Of a stretch of 64,000 bases of DNA, positions 11,872 through 22,905 are shown in pieces. Location of the stretch: contig NC_135247.1 in NCBI RefSeq assembly GCF_947623445.1, forward strand, positions 808,501-872,500, written 5' to 3'. The position numbers were made by a program, and so were the translations under genes. Each line of letters begins with the position of its first letter. Positions within the stretch are counted from its first letter, which is position 1. The notes below the pieces were generated by a model. It was not told the DNA's origin. It did not search any database and saw nothing but the letters and a program-made list of their open reading frames with translations. Source of the DNA: Clavelina lepadiformis. Lineage: Eukaryota; Chordata; Ascidiacea; Aplousobranchia; Clavelinidae.

Positions 11872-12968
11872 CTTTCGATAATTTGTTGCTTTATTAAAAC
11901 TTCGTCGACTTTTGACAGTCGAATAGCCGGATAAAAAGATACACCTCTGCCCATCGTACGTTTTGACTAGACCTAAGAAATTGAGAACATTAGGGGAAGC
12001 CTAATATCTTTCATACTTATTTGGCTTGGTTAGGCTACATCACAAGTGAAATGCTCTCGTACAATTAACAATACTTCAGTTCATTGCATTTATGTAAAAT
12101 GTACCAAATCCAGGCACGAGATAATATAAAATCTAAATAAACACAATGATAAAATTAATAAGTTTTGTTTAATGATAAGACAAGTCCAACATCTAAATAT
12201 AGCAAAAAGTGTAAAAACAAATATGTTTCTTAAAAGGGCATTTTCAGAAAAATATCGATAATACATGAACAAAATAAACATAACACGCCTCTATGCCATT
12301 TTTTGTGACAAAAGTATTTTGCTCTGTTGGTGAATCATAGTTTATGCCGACCACAACACAATCTCCAGAGGAAAATTTGTCTGATGATTCAACTGTATCT
12401 TCACCATCCTGTCTGATGCTATAATAGATTTTTACATGCCATGCAAACTATGCTTAGTCGATGTGCAGGTTTTGTAGAAGTTGCTAACAATTTAGATAAT
12501 TGTAAATGATAAAAAGCTGGAATCTTCTGTTCGAAGAAAGAGAAGTGTTTTCAGAAAAAGCAACACGGTATCAAAATATAATAACCTCAAACTGAAGAAA
12601 GTCTTTGCACAACTTAAACTTGGCGATAATTTTGCAGCTCAGACTCCATGTGTCGAGTTCGTCTGAAATCTGAATGCATTAGTAATAATAGTAATAATAA
12701 TGGTATTTGTTTATTTGATTTTTCTGGTTTTGCTTAAGATTTGAAATGTTCACCAGGTCCACTAAACAAGAGCAAGTGTCGTTACTGTCTTGCCCAAGTG
12801 CATTATAATGATAAAATTTCGTGGCATTGAGCATCAACCTGCATACATAGCTGGACATCTAGTTCTCCGGCCACTGCATAGACTACCGATAGACTTTACA
12901 CTGAGTGTAAAAAAGATCCAAGTAGGCTCTTCAAATCATGACTTTGGGAACAAGACCAACTGACACAT
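11872..12968 (-). pseudogene. Decayed fourth SPRY-domain paralogue lacking a kinase
   Basis: Three minus-strand blocks resemble successive SPRY exons of the neighbouring kinases. Block 12905-12968 reads VSVGLVPK and then, after a one-base frame change, SHDLKSLLGSF, aligning with GLAPENYDLNNQLGWF of copy 1. Block 12288-12422 contains SSGDCVVVGINYDS and TFVTKNG, matching the IGCGI...YFTKNG core. Block 11872-11966 contains VSFYPAIRLSKVDEVLIK, matching GLYPAIRLLCGARVQLLK of copy 3. Plausible splice sites persist at several edges. No kinase or coiled-coil exon follows downstream before copy 2 begins. The frame change and missing kinase argue for a relic, though a truncated SPRY-only gene is possible. 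Confidence 0.6.
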
Positions 12969-15420
12969 CTGCAAATACAAAAGCATCTTGGGAAAAATTA
13001 AAACAATGTTGACAGGTGTATAGTGCACCATCGGTATCTGGTATTATTGCCTTTGATGTTGTGTTGCTATGACACCAGTCAATGACTTGAGTCATATTTT
13101 TTTGAATGGCTGGACCGGAGTCAGTTTGTTGAAATGAGTCAAAACAAGTTAAAGTTGGCATGAAAACAGATTTCAAAGCTTTTATTTTTATAAATTATTA
13201 TTTGATGTTTCAAAAAGAAGTGAGCTTGCTGTGAGGTGACCCCGGCAAACAGTTTAAATCCACTTCACTTGAACTAATACACTGCATTGCTGTAATAAGT
13301 ATGAAGATTTCCAAAAACAATAAAAAGTAATTTGCAAACTACCTGAGTAGCACATGAGCGTTTGCCTACATGTTTCACTTCAAAACACTTGTTTTCCTCT
13401 TACGGCAAGGTTGACATGAAATAGCTCCATAGCTTAGTTGCATTGGCGTGTCTGTTAAAAATAATGTAAAGAAATATGCAACAGTTTTTCAATATTTGCT
13501 CATTTCTTTAGATGCATTAATTTAAATTCTTACTTGACTGAATTTCTACTCACTTTGATGGTTTTGTCTGTCCGACAACTTTTGTTTTCCATTATAGTTT
13601 GAATGGAATAGTTCTATTGAAGTTAAAAATAGCTTGGTCCAGAATGAAAATTTTTCTAAATATTACATCCACACTCCTTGAATCAGAAAAGTTATTCAAC
13701 TTTCACTGAAAAGTCTTTGGATGATTTATTTTGTCAAACTCCTTTGCTTTTATTATGAAGAAAAGTCATTTCAGTTCACTTTATTGCTTTTGTTGGATTT
13801 ACTGCTTTACATCACATGTCCATAGATTTGCGTACAACTAAAATTTATCTACCCAGTTCAAAATTTACAGGATTTCCTTTGGGCTATGTCAGTGAAAGGT
13901 AGATGTACTCAAAAAGAATGGGCAAGGTTTATATAATCAGCCAAAACAAGTCTGGGTGCAAGCGGTAACTCTGCTTTATTCCGCAACTCCATTTAAGGCA
14001 ATGTTTGATTAACAACCGTGTTTGATGGTGAAACTGCAATCATTCATCATTTCAAGAAAGAAATTGTGCAATTATATAATGAACACACGGTGCAAATTGC
14101 ATTTACCTTGAACAGTCCCAAATCCTGTTTGTACATTCAGAATCCTCATCGATTTTGTCCGATAAGGGTTAATTGTTACAGGGTCAGATAAGCAAACACA
14201 AAAGTGTAGCTGAGACCACAATAAAAATATAGTAAATTTTGGACCAAAAAAATTACAATTCATCAACACAGAAAAAAACTGAGTTAACAAATGTTTATCC
14301 TTACACTAACCTTGTATGAATATGACCACAGCAAGATGTTGAAATGTTAAATGAGCCAATGAAAGTTATCTTTGTAAGATTTTAAAGTCCCGATTATTTT
14401 CTCCTACTTTTGCATTAAGTGCAATTAAAAACAAGTTGAAAGAAAAATATAACATCATTACCTTTGCTTTTTTCCAATAAATTTTAGCATCCAACACAAG
14501 TGCAATTAGGTATTTTGGCCAGAAACGAAAACTGCTGGAAATTGTACAGGCAAAGCATGATCACAGGTATTTTCTATTTCAGCTCCTGATTGGTGGATTG
14601 GTGGGTAAAACGTGTTAGAGTTAAGGATTTGTACAAGGACATAATGCCATAAAGTTAGACTATACTCGCTCAGTTATCAGTCCAAGGTTTGTGTACAACA
14701 CAGCATTAATGAGCTGATACAGCATTTCTTTACACGCACATATGAAACACATGGCACTTGAATCTAACAAATATCTTGCAGGACTACAATAAAAATACAT
14801 TCATGTAAATTTGCACGAAAGTTGGCCCTGAAATATTCACAGCGGCATGATCAGTACGTAGCAGAAAATCTAGAGCCACAAAAAACTGTCAAACATCTGC
14901 ACAATTATTACTTGCATTTGAATATCAAGAGTAAAGCCAATAACAAATCAATTTACCAACTTAAAAATACGCTTTTGAACTAGCAGCAATGAATAAGTTA
15001 TGACTGATACATCAATATTTTTAAAATAATGGACAAAGCAGTCCTCTTTCTAGCTTCTAAAAAGCAGCAAAATTGTGTGAGGTTAGCTGGTGAGTTCGAT
15101 TGATATAAAAAATAGCAACGATGCCGTGCAAACAGGTAAAATTACTTTGAAAGCCGAAAACTGATGTTTGTTGTAAAATGATAAAACGTGCAAAATTTTT
15201 CTTTTCACTCAAGGACTTCTTAAGATAAATGGCAAGACATAAAAACTTCACACTACATAGTCCTAATAATTGCCAACACAAGCAGGTTTTTATTTCTTTT
15301 CATGACGATGTATGTGTGCATGCAACTAAACTAAAGCAAGTTATTAAAAGCTTAATCTCAGGTGAATTAAACAAGTATTTAACGTCCAAAATTCACAACA
15401 AATGTGACGAAACAATGCAA
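12969..15420. other. Intergenic stretch; no gene seen
   Basis: AT-rich sequence between the SPRY relic and copy 3. Short frames such as 14072-14290 (-) and 15057-15281 (-) have no recognisable content. I looked for the N-terminal SPRY exon of the relic (a FEVKF-like phrase) on the minus strand and did not find it. The part next to 15420 is the 3' flank of the minus-strand copy 3. Confidence 0.4.
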
Positions 15421-18400
15421 CTAATTACTTTTCCACTCAAACTTAGGTGCAGGAAATTGATCAATCTTGGCACAATCATACTGATGTTGACATGGCAATT
15501 TGATGTCCATGTGCTTGGTGATATCCGCCACATGCTGAGCAATGACAGATTGATCCTTGGTAGAAAGACACTGCAGGAGACGATCACGAACATCCATCAT
15601 GGAAGGCCTCTCATCGGGATTGTGCTCCCAGCATTTCACCATTTCAACCTTGAGAAGATCAATGATGGCAACATCCACTTCATCAGTCAAACTTGCCGTG
15701 AGATCCTCAACATCATCAAGAGGAGGACGCCAAGCGTCGCAAGCAAGATCAACAAACTTTTGTGTGGGTAATGTTTCATCTCCGTAACTGTTTGGATGTT
15801 TTCGGATCAGGGTGGCACGCACAGTCATACCGAAGCTGTACACATCCATGGCCTTACTCACACGAACTTGCCTATTTTTCAAGAGTTCAGGAGCTGCGTA
15901 GATCTTGGTCATTGCATGTTTTGTGTCATTTTTCAAGTGTGATTCACTTTCAGTACAGGTTGCAAAGTCGGCTTCACCTAAATCGCTGATTTTGCATCGA
16001 AGATCTGAGGTCAATAACACATTGTGAGGTTTAAGATCTCCGTGTGTGATGCGTTGGTCGTTAAATCCATGATGTAGAAAAGTGATACCGCTTGCAACGT
16101 CAGTGCAGATTCGAAGCTTAATCACAGGGGGAATGCAGGGAACATGAAATCGGTCGAGACATTTGCCCAAAATGAGATCTCTCAAGCTCTGACCTGGCAG
16201 GTATTCCATGATTAAACCTGCAGCTCCGTGCCAGTCCGTGAAGCCTTCGAGCCGCACCACGTTGACGTGACTCGATAACTTCAGGTTTTCAATCTCCCTC
16301 ATGTGCCTGCAAACAATAAACACAACATATTGATGTACCCTTGAACTTTGCGTCCCTGATTAACCAATTTGTAATTTACAACAAAATAATTAAAAAATGT
16401 TTAAACATCACGCATAGCAAAGACACTATACTATACAATACTTTTCACGAGATTCTTTAATTTCCTGCTTGGAACCAGACAAGGGCAGACACTTGATGGC
16501 GATGGCACCCAGCGCGGAGGTGAAGCCAAGTCTGACGCACCCAAACCCTCCCTTCCCTAGAAATCCTTCCTCGCTCTTCACAGCAAGGACATCCTTGGGT
16601 TGGAAGTGAGTAGCATGCTGGGATACGGAAGAAGAGAAATCATTTCATTGAAAATGCCGGCGAATGAACAAGCTTAATATTTCTTAAACAGAGTTAGAAT
16701 TAGTTTTAGGAAGGTGCATGAAAGAATTCCCGCAATTGAACACAGAATTTTAATCTATGTCAAAGTAAGCAGTCTTTTGTTGAAAATCTACTTGAGCAAG
16801 TTTCGTATGTGGTCAAGCATGCTCTGACAAGCATTGTACTCAGTTGCACTCCACTGTTCCATAATTGCAACGTAAAGCTTAAAAATCTTACCATCGTTTT
16901 GGCGATTTGACCTTTTTCAAATTCATTATAGCGCTTTTTGTTGACCTAACCATACAAGATTGCTTCATTAGCAATGCACAATAATATAAGCTGACAATTT
17001 GCAAAATGATTTCCATGAAGTTTTCTGTAAAAATAAAGGTTGTAACCATTGCTCCTACCTCATCCAATGCAGTGATTTTACTCTGACACTTTTTCAACTT
17101 GTTTTCCAAATCAACCACTTTCTCCTTGTAAAGTTTTATTTCCTGAAATTCATGAGGTATGTCTAAGTTGGCTATGATGGTTGTTGCACTCAATGGTCAT
17201 AATATCTGTTTGTCACAGCACAAAATACAGAATTTGTATTCATTAAAGCAGTGATGACCAGTAGAGAGCATGTGTGCCCAATGCAGCAAACCACAGGTTG
17301 TGAAATGGGACCACACAGGACGATTTGAATTGGAAATAAACTTGAAACTTCTTAGTTGTTTGTAGTCGTTTTCTCAATGTTAATTATAGCTAATTTTGTT
17401 TCACACTATTTTGCCCAAACGTTAAATCATAGACCACCCCCAGCAAGTGTGTTAATTTAATGCACAAAACAACTAAAGGTTAATATCTGAAATTTTTTAT
17501 TTAGAAGTCACATAACATTTCTGCAATCAGACATGAATGGTATATTTTAAGCGAATGCAAAAAGATACATAAAGTTTTGTTTTCTTGTGATAAAAGATTT
17601 GTTATAGCGTTGTGCTTCTGCTGTAACTTGGCAGAGTCGTTGGCAAGGAGCTCCCACATTAGAAAGCCATACTAAATTTATTTATTTATGAAAGTTTGGG
17701 CAAGATATGATCATGTAAGCGCAACAATAACACGTTGTTTAAAGCATCCAAAAATATTTATACTTCATGGCAAGTAAGTAGTATTAGACGTTAGAATGCT
17801 ATTGCATTTGTGCTGGACAGCTCTGCAGAAAAATCTTGTTATTAAGGCAAGTGACATCACATCACAGAATAATACCAACCTCTTCTTTTTCTCTGACGAA
17901 GCGTTGCAAGTTTTGTATTTCCTGCTTTGTCTTATTCAGTTCACTCTGAATATTGGGGATTCTCACCTTTTTAAATCATAACATGTCACCAATTTTTAGA
18001 CTAAAAACACAACAGCAATTATAATTATTCACACTTGAGGTTTAAAAGCTCGCCTTCTTCATACAGCAAATTTTTACCACCTTAGCTCATTCTTAAGTTT
18101 ACAGAAATTCTAGGGATGAGCTCTGGACACAACAAACTATAACTCATGATTGATAACAATTAATTAATAATTACAAGTACCGAAGATATTAAGACTTGAG
18201 ATATTAAGAAATGATACCATGGAGCTATAATGATACAAAACCCTTAACAATAAATACCATTAACATATCATAAGTAACCTAAATAAAAGTAGAATTCATT
18301 AAAAGAAACTGTAGAGCTTACATTTTCCAATTTGGCTACTTTTTCTCTAAAATTCTGAGCTTCCTGTCCATTGTCATCTGCCTTGCGTTTATATTTGTTG

Positions 18401-21400
18401 ATTTCCTTAACAAACAGAGCACGGTGCAGATTGTTACAAAATTACAGCAATTTGCACAGAAGTGTAACTAAACTTTGCAGACTTCAAAGTAATACCAAAG
18501 CCTCATACACAGTTATAACAAGTAAAACCTTTTCTTTTTCTGTGTTTTCTTGTTCAAGCAGGATAAGTTTATCATTGTTTATGTGGTTTGCAGTGAAGTT
18601 GGAATTCTATGATATAGATATATAAAAGCATTAGACGCATTTACAAGTAGCATAGCGGGATGTGGCTTGCCTAAACCATGGCAATGTCTGCAAACAAATG
18701 AGCTCAATGTCTGAATTAAAAACACAACCTCGGCTTTAGAAGTCCATTTCAAAAGTTGAACTCTGGCACCACACAAGAGTCGTATTGCTGGATACAACCC
18801 AGACGAGTTTGATGGAATATCGATAGTTGTTGAATAAAACTTCAAAAACAGTTGATGAATATCATTTAAGATTGTTGCAAACATCACATAGATTCAATGT
18901 TGCAACAGATCGCACAAAACATCAAACAAAATTACACAAAACACTTGCAACAATCAGTAGATGTGATTCTTAAAAATGCAGTAAATTGGCTAAATTGCTT
19001 TTTTTGCACGACTGCAGGTCCGTATGAAATCCTACCGACTATCACCATTTAGTTTGCTTTCACCTTTTCTCCATTTTTTGTAAAATAAACTTTGTTGGTT
19101 TTCTTTTTGAAGTGACCACACTGAGTAATCTCAATTCCACAACCGATTACATCGCCAGTCTCGCAAGTTCCAGTTGAGACTACGGCTCCATTTTTCCCAC
19201 TACCATCATGGAATTTTCTACAATAAATGTTTAAATAATTAATTTATTTACCTTACACAACGTACAACTTACTATTGCATATATCCGCAAATTGTTAAAG
19301 AATTCATAAGTCTGCTAACCCCACAGGTCCCCACCCCCAACAGCTCCACCAACAGATAATAATAAACCTGATCAGGGTAATTCCCAGGGATTTTTAATTT
19401 TTATCAGGCAGGAGTCAAAGGCTCGTAAGTTAGTGAACTATGGTTGTACCAATTAACCAGAAGATAAATGCTTATCAGCCATCTTGCTGGGTGATCTGTG
19501 ACTTTTTCTTGGCCCCTTATCCAGTTGTAATTATTAATTATCAGCCATAACTTATAAAATTGCCGCAGCATAAACAAATTAATGTAAATTTATAAGTTTT
19601 TACAACTGTATACAAATGTGATTTCCAGTAATTATCACATTGCCGCTTTGGAATGAAATGCATTATCTTAATATAGTTAACACAGATACCACTTGAGACA
19701 CTTGCAGACTGGCCAACACATGGCTATTTTCAACATCTAAGTGATATTCAAATGAGAATTCAGCACCCACCCACCATGCACCTACCCACTGTAGCAGCAA
19801 TAACCAATGGAATGAGGAACATAGCCGGGAGGTTCATCAAGTTGATAGCTATCTGACACAAGGCCAACCACAAGCACGGCACCTATAGTAGATGACAACA
19901 TCAACATCAATTAAAACAAACATGAATATGACTTGAGTATCTACTGAAGTGTTCGTCAAATAGAAAAAAATTACTGACCTGTTAGCTTTAGAATTTTCAC
20001 TTCAAAGTAGTTGATTCTTTCTGCCAGGGGGATCACACTCGCAAAATATCCAGCCACTTTGTAATCGCTCGCCCTAGAAAATAAACCAATTGCACTTAAA
20101 AATGGTTACTCACAGTAAACACAGGCGATCATTTTTTAAAGTGATAATTTTGCTGTTACTCAAACCACCGTCACGAACTTGTAGTTTTTAATGATAAAAT
20201 GAAGTGAACAGAAGAATATCTAGCAACTATTTGAGTCAACAATTTAATTCAGCAAAAGAGTGAAGAGATACAGCGAAAAAAGCTTTTCTTTTCTTCACTT
20301 TGATATCTTTGATATGACAATAACATACTGACTAACATAATAAATAGTTACAATGGTTGTTGCATATCCGTAAGCATGAAACAAAACATTCAGTCAAACT
20401 TAAAAGAGAAACAAAGTGCTAATGACAAATATATACCAAAGAACAAACAGAAAAGACAAAATTGACTTTAATAGAGAAAGCAAGAACCACACAGAATTGA
20501 ACACTACAGGGTGGCACGATTAAAACTTTGCACATTCTCTCTTCTCTGCATTGTAGAGCAAGGCTCTAAATGATACTACGCGTCACTTGAAAAATATATT
20601 TTATAAATAGGATGCCTAAATGCATGAACTCAAAACAAAATTTGTAAAGATGAATAATAAAAAGTGATCAAGTTTAATAGGAAAATCTTTTTTGCAGCTG
20701 CTAATTTTTGAGAGAAAATGCGAAAAATGTGCTGAACAAAAACAATGGAGAAAGTAGAAACAGAAGCTAAATTTATATATATAGCCAATTCCTCATTAAC
20801 TAACAAGCATACAAAGCAACAGATCAACGCATGAAATTGATGTGGAAATCTCTTAATACAAAGTGGAAAGTTTGGGAGATCAAAAACTGATGAATCAAAG
20901 AAAATATGCAGATAAATAGCTATGAAATGTGCAATATTCGCACTGTTTCACAATTAAAATTATAAAGTTTGGTTGTGTTCTGAAATGTGCAACATTCTTA
21001 ACTCCAGGTATCAAATATAGGTTAACAGCACATGGCGATATCGTTACACCCCATCAACGGTGACAATGTGCGTTAGTCCAATGTCAATATGCAGTATGTT
21101 TGCAATATTACCATTTTCTGTTTGATAATCTCTAGGGCAGAAAATTTTGTTAGCTTGTTTAACTCAACATAAATACAAGGCATTTACATAATACAGTGCA
21201 TAAATGGGAGGTTGTGCCCCCTTCAACCTTTAAGGTGGTCATATGGGGAATGGGGATAAACAAACCCTACAGTCCTATTGCAGCAGACGTGGGTCTTAAC
21301 CAGATTATACGTCTTGTAGTCTCGTCTCGTCACGTCATTACCTTCTACAACGCTAAACGTATGAAGTTGATGAGTTATAGCTAGGCCTGCTTACTAAGCG

Positions 21401-21568
21401 GTCATATGCTAGGCCTGCTTATGAGTATGACCTAAAACTGTCACAGTGTAGCCTAAGTGTTAGGCCTAATAGGATACTGTAGGCTACCATAGGCCTATAG
21501 GCTAATACTCACCGTAAAATGTCTCCTTCAACATCAACACCATTATGTTGCGACCATAGTCCCAGCAT
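15421..21568 (-). CDS. SPRY-coiled coil-TKL (RIPK-like) kinase, copy 3
   Basis: Thirteen minus-strand exons give about 659 residues: 21513-21568, 21112-21129, 19979-20073, 19786-19882, 19064-19217, 18729-18839, 18529-18606, 18322-18405, 17880-17966, 17059-17142, 16892-16945, 16442-16617 and 15421-16306. SPRY covers about residues 20-177 (NYFEVKIL, VYFTKNGEK, GLYPAIRLL). Five phase-0 exons encode a roughly 129-residue charged coiled coil (178-306), for example EIKLYKEKVVDLENKLKK. The kinase has GKGGFG, AIAIK (about K348), HGDLKPHN (about 453) and APE, with DLG replacing DFG (about 473). The last 80 or so residues are nearly those of copies 1 and 2, while the rest has diverged. The 18-bp micro-exon is the least certain part. 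The start aligns with copies 1 and 2 (VEGDILR against VEGNHLR). It is probably an active non-RD kinase; multimerisation by the coiled coil is inferred. Confidence 0.8.
21381..21500. repeat. TAGGCCT-rich short repeat cluster
   Basis: TAGGCCT and its close variants recur about six times in 120 bp in intron 1 of copy 3, including two copies of a CTAGGCCTGCTTA phrase about 30 bp apart. It looks like a short degenerate tandem or palindromic repeat. AGGCCT is itself palindromic. No function is evident. Confidence 0.4.
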
Positions 21569-22905
21569 CTTTCCATAATCTAAAAGTTCCTACAATGTCA
21601 GCAAAATCTTTCATTCTCTCTCATTCTCTAGCTTTGGCGCAAAGTTGTTTTCCAACGAAACGTTGTTTACATGCTTGAATGGGTCTTGTTTTGCCGCCGA
21701 TATCTTTCTCACACACGCTAGGGTTGTTAAGAGTTTGGAAGTAGAGCCTCTACCCCACCATTTAGAAGGCGAAAGAGAAAAGAACTCTCGGGTCAGCCAG
21801 TGATTTTGAATTGAATTAAAATAACAGCCAAGCACAGATTTTTGATTTTTCCACAATTCCGAAGAAGAGATTCTTTTTCGCTTTTTGAATGGATTGGTAA
21901 AAACGTAAAAAGTTTTACCGGGTTGGAAGGCGGCATGGTTGCCCCACAAAAATTTCGAAAGCTGTGCAACGACTCGTGAAAACGTTCCAAAGCGTAAAAA
22001 GCTCACAATCCATGTACACATTATACTTTGAATTTTAGCCGCATACAACTCGATTATCTAGTTATTATTGAATTAAACAACCGTTTTTAATAAACTCAGT
22101 AGCGAAGTTTTGGGAGTCATTGTAGCGACCATTGAGGATTTAGTAATTTGTCGCTGGTGGACGCCCTTAAGCCATTTGGCAATTTGTATAAAATTGTTGT
22201 ACTTCGATCAGTGCATGTACAGAACGTTTGTTATTCAGCTTGACGACCAAATTAAAGAGCCTCGCCATATTACAACTCATACGTAGAACAAATACAACAA
22301 CCAAAACAGCACATAATATTTTATTAATCATTCATTTCGGTCGACACAACAATCATTTTCTCAGTCAATTTGTTTTTCATACTGCAGATACCTCGCCTTA
22401 TTATTGATTCTCTAATTAGTCTAGTACATCGAGAATGGTTGATAAATCCACCGAAACGTTTGACTAACATAACATTTTTTATTGTGTTGGCTCGTGTATG
22501 CGTTCCAAGTGTGCTTTTAATAAATTTTGTGCTTGCGCTTGCGCTTGCTAAAAATCTCTTACAGGAAAGATGTTGGACATCCAACCGAAAAGTCACATTT
22601 CAAAAAAAAACTTAAATTTTATTTCAAACTAATTACTTTAAAAATAAAGTACTGTGCGTGCAAAATGGCAACAAACGCAAACAGAGTATAAAGTGAAATC
22701 TTCTACTAAACGTCAATAACAAAGCAAGATTAAAGAAATACTGTAAATCGCACATCTAACAATGAATCATAAAGCTGCATTTTCAGACAAATTTAATAAC
22801 TTTTCTACATTAGGCAATCATATATTTTACTGCATCACATCGCACTGCGTTATTGAACATATTTTAGATGAAAATGGTCGAAAGGGGCAAGCATGAGTTT
22901 ATCTT
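21569..22905. other. Region between copy 3 and adenylate kinase; no confident gene
   Basis: Both neighbours are on the minus strand, so this should contain the promoter of copy 3 and the 3' end of the adenylate kinase gene. A minus-strand frame at 21611-22048 (145 codons) abuts copy 3 but has no recognised domain and no clear splice into it. Overlapping frames at 22324-22615 on both strands look like chance. TTTATT at 22618-22623 reads AATAAA on the minus strand and could be the adenylate kinase poly(A) signal, about 0.28 kb after the stop. Confidence 0.4.

Noticed and set aside
15229-15771. 180-codon plus-strand frame overlapping copy 3
   Set aside because: Its 3' part is the antisense of the conserved kinase tail, and its 5' part is AT-rich flank with no recognisable content.
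21611-22048. 145-codon minus-strand frame directly upstream of SPRY-kinase copy 3
   Set aside because: The frame stops before the first coding exon and no donor site joins it in frame; no homologous extension exists in copies 1 and 2, which start with Met-Ala-Met.
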